Below, piece by piece: positions 44,310-52,653 of a DNA stretch of 52,653 bases. The stretch comes from Candidatus Falkowiibacteriota bacterium (lineage in GTDB: Bacteria > Patescibacteriota > Patescibacteriia > UBA11705 > JABHMO01), in the NCBI GenBank assembly GCA_016214755.1, contig JACRNX010000040.1, forward strand, positions 1 through 52,653, read 5' to 3'. A model generated the notes under the pieces. The model made no database searches and had not been told where the DNA came from. It was given only the letters and a program-made list of their open reading frames with translations. Within the stretch, counting starts at the first letter, position 1; every line of letters starts with the position of its first letter. Made by a program: the position numbers and the translations under genes.

Positions 44310-44957
44310 ATGAATCAATGGCAAGGATTTAAATTTCACGAGAAAGAAAAAATTGATGAAGTGGCGTATCATCATCCAATGATTATCGTTCCGCATTTGG
44401 CGGTCTGCGTTTTGATTTTAATTTTAAATTTTTTTCTAATGTATTATTTGTTTTTACAGGGATGGTGGGGCGTTTTGATTTTCGGCTTGGTGATCGCGAC
44501 GATAATTTTTTACCTTGGCCGCATGTTCTTTCTGTTTCGGCATAATAAAATCGTCATCACGAACGAAAGAATCGTTGATTTCGAGCAAGTGAGTTTTTTC
44601 GAACGATTCGTTAATGAATTTAATTACGCGAAAATTCGGGAAGCGAAAGCAATGATTCGCGGAATCGGGCCGACGCTTTTTCATTACGGAAATTTAAAAC
44701 TTTTTCTCCGAGAGGACGTCGGGCCGTTTGAATTGTATCGAGTGGCCGAGCCGCTCCGCCTGCAAAATAAAATCAATGATTACGTCTTGAAAGCAGAAGC
44801 GGGCGTTTGCGCCGAGAAACACGATCCGGTTTCAATGATTATGGCGCAGACGCGATTATTGAATCCAAAAGAAAAAGAGGAATTATTTAACCGGATTAAG
44901 GCGGCGTTTCAAAGGCCGGCGCCGGTGGATGAGGAGGCATTCAATAATCGCGAATAA
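44310..44957 (+). CDS. bacterial PH-domain-like membrane protein
   Basis: two TM helices then NKIVITNERIVDFEQVSFFERFVNEFNYAKIREA. Confidence 0.6.
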   Translation: MNQWQGFKFHEKEKIDEVAYHHPMIIVPHLAVCVLILILNFFLMYYLFLQGWWGVLIFGLVIATIIFYLGRMFFLFRHNKIVITNERIVDFEQVSFFERFVNEFNYAKIREAKAMIRGIGPTLFHYGNLKLFLREDVGPFELYRVAEPLRLQNKINDYVLKAEAGVCAEKHDPVSMIMAQTRLLNPKEKEELFNRIKAAFQRPAPVDEEAFNNRE

Positions 44958-44974
44958 TGTAGTATAATAAGGTT

Positions 44975-45388
44975 ATGGGAAAAACATCAGATTGGCGAAA
45001 GACGAAATCATATTTCCCGAAACTCGTGTTTGTTCTTTGTCTTTTACTTTTGGCGCTTTTGGTTTTCAGCGTGGCGCGGGAATATCTGAAACGGATGGAA
45101 CTCGACCGAGAAATCGCCAAGCTGGAGCAAGAATTGGCGAGTTTGAATTTTGAAAAAAAGGGATTTCTATCCTCGATAGAATCGTATCAAAGCGGTTTTT
45201 TTCTTGAACAAGAGGCGCGCGAGAAATTAAATTTTAAAAAATCAGGCGAAACAGTGGCCGTGATTCCGATCGCCGCGCCGTCAGTGGGCGTTAAAACAGC
45301 AGAAAACGAAACAATCGCCGGCGCGGCCGCGCCGCTAAGCGGCGCCTGGGCGAATGCCGCGCTGTGGTGGAATTATTTCTTTAACTAA
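44975..45388 (+). CDS. septum formation initiator (DivIC/FtsB family)
   Basis: N-terminal TM, coiled coil MELDREIAKLEQELASL, EQEAREKLNFKKSGETVAVI. Confidence 0.82.
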   Translation: MGKTSDWRKTKSYFPKLVFVLCLLLLALLVFSVAREYLKRMELDREIAKLEQELASLNFEKKGFLSSIESYQSGFFLEQEAREKLNFKKSGETVAVIPIAAPSVGVKTAENETIAGAAAPLSGAWANAALWWNYFFN

Positions 45389-45393
45389 AAAAA

Positions 45394-46443
45394 ATGATGA
45401 CAGACTTATCAAAATTAGATTTTAGCGACGAGACAAAAGACGAGGCGCGGACGTTGATTGGCGCGGAAACGACAAAGGAAGAAAGTAAATCATCCGGCGC
45501 GTTGTCCAACGAACCGCGAAAACGCGTCAATTGGTTCTGCCGCGTCGATCGTCGAATATGGCTGATCGCTCTTTGCGCCATCGTCCTGATTGTTTGTTTC
45601 GTCGGCATAATGTCCTTAAGCGTTTATCGTCTTCATTCTGAAAATAAATTTGTTTTGGCCACATTGAGGATTTTGCGTTTGCCGGCGGCGATTGTTGATG
45701 GAAAAATCGTGAGATACTATGATTGGCAAAAAGAAGTTGAAGCGGTAATGTATTTCAGCGAAAAAAAATTGAGCGGCGCGACCAAAGCGGACGTAGAAAA
45801 AGAAGTGTTGACAAAATTAATCCATGAAGCGATTTATAAAAACTTGGCGAAAAAGCTGAAAATCTCGGTCAGCGAAGAAGACGTCGAATCCTATGTCAAT
45901 AAAATCGCAGACCAGTTGGGCGGCAAAGATAAATTGGCGGCGAATGTCAAAGATTCTTTTAATTGGGACATGGACGCGTTCAAAGAGCATATTGTTTTTT
46001 CGCAAGCGTTAGGTGAAACGCTGGAAAAAGAATTTAATCAATCAGCGGCGACCAAAGAAATTATTTCGAAGAAAACGGACGCGTTAATGGAGGAATGGCA
46101 AAAAGGTGATAAAAGTTTTGAGCAATTGGCGATTGAATGGAGCGATGACACGGCGACGGCGAAAAATGGCGGCGATTTGGGCTGGTTCCCGCGCGGAGTG
46201 ATGATTAAAGAATTCGAGGACGCGGCTTTCGCCCTCTCGCCCGGGCAGGTGAGCGGCTTGGTGGAGACAGAATACGGATTTCATTTGATTAAAGTGGAAG
46301 AAAAAAAGCCGGCTGATGAAAAAACAAAATCAGCGGAACAGGTAAAAGCGCGCCATATCTTAATTAAATTCCCGAAATTTTCCGAGTATCTGTCTGATTA
46401 CGCGGATAAAATTAAAATTCATAAATTCGTCGCTCTGGACTAA
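45394..46443 (+). CDS. SurA/PrsA-like peptidylprolyl isomerase
   Basis: TM anchor; SDDTATAKNGGDLGWFPRGVMIKEFEDAAFALSPGQVSGLVETEYGFHLIKVEEK. Confidence 0.88.
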   Translation: MMTDLSKLDFSDETKDEARTLIGAETTKEESKSSGALSNEPRKRVNWFCRVDRRIWLIALCAIVLIVCFVGIMSLSVYRLHSENKFVLATLRILRLPAAIVDGKIVRYYDWQKEVEAVMYFSEKKLSGATKADVEKEVLTKLIHEAIYKNLAKKLKISVSEEDVESYVNKIADQLGGKDKLAANVKDSFNWDMDAFKEHIVFSQALGETLEKEFNQSAATKEIISKKTDALMEEWQKGDKSFEQLAIEWSDDTATAKNGGDLGWFPRGVMIKEFEDAAFALSPGQVSGLVETEYGFHLIKVEEKKPADEKTKSAEQVKARHILIKFPKFSEYLSDYADKIKIHKFVALD

Positions 46444-46473
46444 AAAAAAATGCCCCGCCACGCGTCGGGGCAA
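46442..46473 (-). terminator. terminator of the tRNA-Thr transcript
   Basis: minus strand: TGCCCCG...CGGGGCATTTTTTTTT. Confidence 0.7.
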
Positions 46474-46541
46474 GTATTGGGAAGTCTATCAAATTTTTTA
46501 TTCTAACTTCTAACTTCTAACTTCCTAACTTCTATTATTGA

Positions 46542-46616
46542 TGGAGCCGGCTGTCGGAGTTGAACCGACGACCCACGGTTTACGATACCGTTGCTCTACC
46601 ACTGAGCTAAGCCGGC
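46542..46616 (-). tRNA. tRNA-Thr(CGT)
   Basis: cloverleaf GCCGGCT...AGCCGGC-T-CCA; anticodon arm ACGGT-ATCGTAA-ACCGT; CCA encoded. Confidence 0.93.
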
Positions 46617-46671
46617 GCGGCGCAGTTCGTAGATATTATAAAAAATTTAAATTGTTTTGGCAAGCGAAAGT

Positions 46672-47424
46672 ATGAACAGACATTTACTAATAATTATTTT
46701 ATTTCTTTCCGCTAGTATAATATTTCCGCTGAATGTTGACGCGAAAGTGGTGACGCTGACCAAAGAATTCGTCATTAACGCTAAGACAGCCGAACGAGGG
46801 ATAACAGTTAAAAGCGAAGACAATGTTTTTCAAATCGGAATTTTTCCAAAGGTTTTATCCGTAGAAGCGAAAATTGTTATTAATCAGTTTGATAAAAGTT
46901 TATATAAATTTCCCGAAGGATGGATGGCGGCGGGCGATGTGTATTCTTACGAGATAATCGAGCCAGCCGCGCTCATCGGACAAATTCGCGTTTTGTTTAA
47001 CGCGGGTGAACCAATTGCCGAATTGGAGAAAATATTTATTTTTGAAAATGAAAAATGGCGCGAACTGGATTCGAAATCAGTTGGCCGCGGAACGGCGAGG
47101 GTGAGTTTGTCGGTCGCGAACGCGCGGCTAGCGCTGCTGCGAAATGAAAAAATTTTGGAATTCGGCCAGGCCAGCTGGTATAAATATAAAAATTGCCTGT
47201 GCGCGGCCTCGCCGGATTATCCCAAAGGCACAAAATTAAAAGTGCAAAATTTAAACAATGGAAAAGAAGTCGTGGTCTTGGTGAATGATTACGGCCCCGA
47301 CCGTTCACTTTTTCCGGCGCGGGCGATTGATTTGGACAAGGTCGCGTTTAAGAGATTAGGCCCATTAGGCGCCGGGGTGTTGAAAAATATCAAAGTGACA
47401 AAGGTGGGCAATTCAAAATCTTAA
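46672..47424 (+). CDS. RlpA-like double-psi beta-barrel protein
   Basis: signal peptide; C-terminal GQASWYKYKNCLCAASPDYPKGTKLKVQNLNNGKEVVVLVNDYGPDRSLFPARAIDLDKVAFKRLG. Confidence 0.82.
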   Translation: MNRHLLIIILFLSASIIFPLNVDAKVVTLTKEFVINAKTAERGITVKSEDNVFQIGIFPKVLSVEAKIVINQFDKSLYKFPEGWMAAGDVYSYEIIEPAALIGQIRVLFNAGEPIAELEKIFIFENEKWRELDSKSVGRGTARVSLSVANARLALLRNEKILEFGQASWYKYKNCLCAASPDYPKGTKLKVQNLNNGKEVVVLVNDYGPDRSLFPARAIDLDKVAFKRLGPLGAGVLKNIKVTKVGNSKS

Positions 47425-47521
47425 ATCTTAAATCTCTAATCTTGAATCCTAAATCCTAAATTCGAAATTCTAACCTTAAAATTCGAAATTCGAAATTCAA
47501 AATTCAAAATTCTAAACTGAT

Positions 47522-48202
47522 ATGATTCATTTTCGCCACGTGACAAAATTTTACCAGCCAGACACCTACGCATTAAAGGGAGTGAGTTTGCATATTCAGC
47601 CGGGCGAGTTTATTTCGATTATCGGCCAAAGCGGCAGCGGCAAGACAACGCTGATAAAACTTTTAATCGCTGAAGAAAAATTGACCAGCGGCGGATTGGT
47701 CATCGGCGGCTGGGATATTTCCAAAATCCATCATCGGGAAGTGCCCATTCTGCGGCGCCAGATTGGCGTTATTTTTCAGGACTATAAATTGTTGCCGCAA
47801 AAAACCGTGTTTGAAAATATCGCGTTCGCTCTCGAAGCGTGTGGCGCTTCGAATAATAAAATAGGGAAAATCGTGCCGCAGATTTTGAAGGTTGTTAATT
47901 TGCTGGATAAAAGGGATAAATATCCGCGCCAACTCTCCGGCGGCGAGCAACAGCGCGTCGGCATCGCCCGCGCGCTCATCCATCGCCCGAAGATTTTAGT
48001 CGCCGACGAACCGACCGGCAACCTTGATATAGCCAACACCCGCGAAATCGTTGAACTGCTTCGAAAATTAAATGAGCTGGGGACAACGGTTCTGCTCGTC
48101 ACCCATGAGAAGGATGTCGTCAATATGCTCAAAAAACGGGTGGTGGTGCTGGACCGCGGCCAGATTGTCAGCGATCAGCCGGTTGGACGGTATGTCCTAT
48201 AA
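47522..48202 (+). CDS. ftsE: cell division ATP-binding protein FtsE
   Basis: [49 protein letters not shown]; followed by ftsX. Confidence 0.93.
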   Translation: MIHFRHVTKFYQPDTYALKGVSLHIQPGEFISIIGQSGSGKTTLIKLLIAEEKLTSGGLVIGGWDISKIHHREVPILRRQIGVIFQDYKLLPQKTVFENIAFALEACGASNNKIGKIVPQILKVVNLLDKRDKYPRQLSGGEQQRVGIARALIHRPKILVADEPTGNLDIANTREIVELLRKLNELGTTVLLVTHEKDVVNMLKKRVVVLDRGQIVSDQPVGRYVL

Positions 48203-48350
48203 ATATAGATTACGGATTATGTACAGATATACGGATTACGGATTTATACCCGCTGTCGCTAAAGCTATAAAGCCATAAAGCTTTATGGCTTTACAACTCT
48301 ACAACCTACCTACTACCCACTACAACCTACAATCAACAACCTATTCTTTT

Positions 48351-49265
48351 ATGAATCATTCATTTCTGCGAGTTTTAAAATTCGCCTTCCAGGATTTTTA
48401 CCGAAATTTTTGGCTGTCGCTCGCGACCATTACGGTTTTGGTTTTGGCTTTGCTTTCAGTTAATATCTTAATTTCGCTGAACGCGATTTCCAGCAATATC
48501 GTCGCGTCAGTCAAGGATAAAGTTGATGTCAGCGTTTTTTTCAAAAAAGAAGCTTCCGCCGCGGCCATAAATAATTTTCAGGAAAAAATGAAATTAATGC
48601 CAGAAGTGAAAGCGGCGATTTTTATCGCCAAGGACCAGGCGCTTGATTCGTTTAAATTAAAACACGAAGACGACCCGGCGATTATGGAAGCGTTGAAAGA
48701 AGTCGGCGCTAATCCGCTTTTGGACACTTTGGTCATTAAAGCGCGGAATACCGAGGATTACGCGAAAATTTTGGCAATACTAAGTTTGGAAGAGAGCCAG
48801 AAAATCATTAAATACCAAAATTACACAGACCATCAGAAAATTATTGATAATGTCAATTCAATTAGCAACCGGGTGGAAAAAGTAAGTTTGATTTTAACCG
48901 CGGTTTTTTCGTTAATTGCTCTCTTAATTGTTTTTAACGCCGTGCGGGTGATGATTTACACTCATCGCGAGGAGATCGCGGTCATGCGGCTAGTTGGCGC
49001 CAGTAATTCGTTTATCCGAGCCCCTTTTCTCGTTGAAGCGTGTTTGTATTCTGTTTTCGCGCTTATTCTGGCGACAGCGATTTTATACGGACTAACGATA
49101 ATGGCCGGTCCGTATTTGAATTCGTTTTTGGAAACATACAATTTCAGTTTGGCGAATTATTTCAATCAGAATTTCGTCAAAATTTTCTTGTCGGAACTGG
49201 CGGCGGTCGCTTTACTGAACATCGTCAGCAGCGGCATCGCGGTGGGAAAGTATTTGAAAGTTTGA
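48351..49265 (+). CDS. ftsX: cell division protein FtsX
   Basis: FtsX topology; VRVMIYTHREEIAVMRLVGASNSFIRAPFLVEACLYSV. Confidence 0.92.
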   Translation: MNHSFLRVLKFAFQDFYRNFWLSLATITVLVLALLSVNILISLNAISSNIVASVKDKVDVSVFFKKEASAAAINNFQEKMKLMPEVKAAIFIAKDQALDSFKLKHEDDPAIMEALKEVGANPLLDTLVIKARNTEDYAKILAILSLEESQKIIKYQNYTDHQKIIDNVNSISNRVEKVSLILTAVFSLIALLIVFNAVRVMIYTHREEIAVMRLVGASNSFIRAPFLVEACLYSVFALILATAILYGLTIMAGPYLNSFLETYNFSLANYFNQNFVKIFLSELAAVALLNIVSSGIAVGKYLKV

Positions 49266-49323
49266 CTAGATGGTTGGTTTTTGTTAAGTTTGTTTAGGGC
49301 GATAAGAATATCTCTAATTTAAT

Positions 49324-49704
49324 ATGATTGATAATAACGAAGAATTTGACGGCGCGATTCGCGTCATCGCCGAGAAAATTTCGAGGACAGAATTAAAAAA
49401 AATTGCTGAATTGCGATTTGGCGATTTAGTTAAAGCGGTGGTGGATGCGGAGAAAAAAATTATGGCCATCGGCGGAGAATTGCATTCTGATGAAGAAGGA
49501 TTATTAATAATCGTACAAGGTTCGCGTCAGCAGGATTTGTGGGGAATTAATTTGTATCCCGATCGTTCCGCTGAAGAAATGGTTGAATTTGATTCAATGA
49601 TAAATATTAGGCCCAATCAAGGAAACAGGTCTCGTGGCGTTGATGATGAAAATATTAGAAAGGCGATAATGGAAATTGTGATGAATTTGGTTGAAGAAGT
49701 ATGA
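49324..49704 (+). CDS. DUF5674-like protein
   Basis: LKAVVDxExxIMAIGGELHSDEE-type core, QGSRQQDLWGINLYP, SMINIRPNQGNRSRGVDD. Confidence 0.6.
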   Translation: MIDNNEEFDGAIRVIAEKISRTELKKIAELRFGDLVKAVVDAEKKIMAIGGELHSDEEGLLIIVQGSRQQDLWGINLYPDRSAEEMVEFDSMINIRPNQGNRSRGVDDENIRKAIMEIVMNLVEEV

Positions 49705-50042
49705 ATAATATTCAACATAAAAATTTGGCGGCTGGGAGATGGAGAACCCTGTCTTTTTCAGAACAGATGGGCAATGTGGGCAGTGAAGTTAGTCGCGCTA
49801 TTTCTTGGGATAAAAGAGGTGATATTGAACAGAAAGAAAAAGCATTAGTCCGCGCGTTTGAGTTGCTTGATTTAACGATTGAGGATCCGCGCTGGTCGCG
49901 TTTTAGCCGTTTGAAAGAAATATTGCGGACGCGCGAGGTCATGGCTGATTATTTTTACGGCGATAATTTATATTTTACGCAACCGGAAAAGTTGGAGCAA
50001 TATTTTTATTATTTCGCGTTCGCCGCGCGGCGATTGCGTTGA
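49701..50042 (+). CDS. small conserved hypothetical, translationally coupled to the DUF5674-like gene
   Basis: start overlaps upstream stop (ATGA); SFSEQMGNVGSEVSRAISW. Confidence 0.65.
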   Translation: MNNIQHKNLAAGRWRTLSFSEQMGNVGSEVSRAISWDKRGDIEQKEKALVRAFELLDLTIEDPRWSRFSRLKEILRTREVMADYFYGDNLYFTQPEKLEQYFYYFAFAARRLR

Positions 50043-50106
50043 ATTACAATTCGAATTTGAAATTTGGAATTTGTTTAGGATTTAGGATTTCGAATTTTGG
50101 ATTTCA

Positions 50107-51675
<1,569 letters not shown>

Positions 51676-51715
51676 AGGATTTCAAAAATGTTTTAAAAAA
51701 TTTCTTTTGCCCTTA

Positions 51716-51825
51716 TTGATAAATCGTTTTCGTTTTTAGCGAATGGGCCCTTTCAAATCGTTGCCGAGCGGCGGCTTCGCCGCCGCGAGGCTCCATCTTC
51801 AAACTTGCAAAATCCCAACTGGCGG
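51716..51825. repeat. 110-bp inverted repeat, right arm
   Basis: TTGATAAATCG...CCCAACTGGCGG, reverse complement of 50203-50312. Confidence 0.9.
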
Positions 51826-52023
51826 TGTATTTTAAAGATAGCTCGAACGGAATTTCCTCGCCGCGAGGAGCGCGGCTCGGAACGGACGGGGGGCAAAAAA
51901 TTGCGACGAAACCGTAACCCTTCCAAACTGCCAAAGAACCTGAAAACAAATCGTCTCGAACCATATTTTGTAAGGGCAAAAGAAATTTTTTCATAAATTT
52001 TTGGGAAGATTTGGTAAAATAAT

Positions 52024-52548
52024 ATGTCATCAGATATCAATCTCTACACAGAACACCCTGAAAAATATAGCGAGTTGCAAAACTTACGTCCTGATTACAG
52101 GGGTGCCATTGAGACAACTGTTGCTTTGGTAACAAAATATCTCAAAGACAGAAATAAAATCTCTGTTGCTGATTTTTGCGGTGGAATTGGCAATGTAACA
52201 AGAAAAATTGCTGAGCATATTCCAATTTCCAAAGCAACAATTATTGATATCAACAAAGAATTTTTGCATATTGCCGAATCGTCTAGTATAAAAACCGAAA
52301 AACTAGAAACAATACATTCAGACATACTCGAAGTAAAACTTGAAAAAGAATTTGATCTAGTATTGTCCATTTTTGCATATCATCATGTTACAGATAATAA
52401 AAAAGAAAAATATCTCAAGGTTGCTCTAAGTGGTTTAAAAGAAAATGGATTTTTAGTTTTAACAGAAATTTATTCACCTAATCAAGATCTAACTAATCAA
52501 TATTACAGGAAACTTTTAGAAAAACAGATCTTAATCCCACGGGCGTAA
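52024..52548 (+). pseudogene. class I SAM-dependent methyltransferase, 3-prime end lost to IS insertion
   Basis: VADFCGGIGNVTRKIAEHIPISKATIIDINKEF; ORF ends ILIPRA inside IS sequence. Confidence 0.75.
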
Positions 52549-52653
52549 GCCCGTGGATGAAGACTTCCCGCTATCCTCGTGGTAGAATAGCAGTATATGA
52601 AATTCTATAGACAAGGACATAGCACATATTATGCAAAGTATCATCTAATATTG
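52536..52653 (+). mobile_element. IS200/IS605-type element, left end (partial)
   Basis: hairpin CCACGGGC-GTAA-GCCCGTGG followed by tnpA start. Confidence 0.75.
52597..52653 (+). CDS. tnpA: IS200/IS605 family transposase TnpA, N-terminal fragment cut by window end
   Basis: MKFYRQGHSTYYAKYHLIL. Confidence 0.7.
   Translation, partial: MKFYRQGHSTYYAKYHLIL

Noticed and set aside
46501-46540. Tandem TTCTAACTTC array as a regulatory iteron
   Set aside because: Only about four degenerate units next to tRNA-Thr; fits the general low-complexity spacer pattern and gives no specific support for protein binding

Overview
AT-rich bacterial window, probably from a Patescibacteria/CPR-type genome (inferred from gene content: split TraC-like/VirB4 ATPase, PrgI-family protein, lamin-tail-domain surface protein, FtsE/FtsX, DUF5667 next to an ECF sigma factor). 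Readable modules: (1) a minus-strand restriction-modification operon with a homopolymer frameshift in the nuclease; (2) small housekeeping genes (HIT, CYTH, DUF3850-like) with two copies of a 158-bp multi-stem repeat; (3) a methionine cluster (metG, metK, Cys/Met PLP enzyme) with a candidate structured leader before metK; (4) tRNA-Met(CAT); (5) Cys-rich lipoproteins of myxobacterial flavour; (6) ECF sigma/DUF5667/S-layer-like surface proteins; (7) a type-IV-secretion-like/DNA-uptake-like cluster ending in comF; (8) cell-envelope and division genes (murG-like, divIC, PPIase, rlpA, ftsE, ftsX); (9) tRNA-Thr(CGT), tRNA-Ser(GCT) and a large serine recombinase bounded by 110-bp inverted repeats; (10) a methyltransferase gene cut by an IS200/IS605-type element. 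The most unusual layer is intergenic: several palindromic repeat families, a MITE-like element with 28-bp terminal inverted repeats, a 29-nt palindrome found in two coding regions, two stand-alone GIY-YIG nuclease genes each bracketed by a different palindromic repeat family, and a RAYT-like protein whose HUH motif has decayed. The GIY-YIG/repeat association, the decayed RAYT and the metK leader are my best candidates for something undescribed. All family assignments were made by eye; no searches were run.
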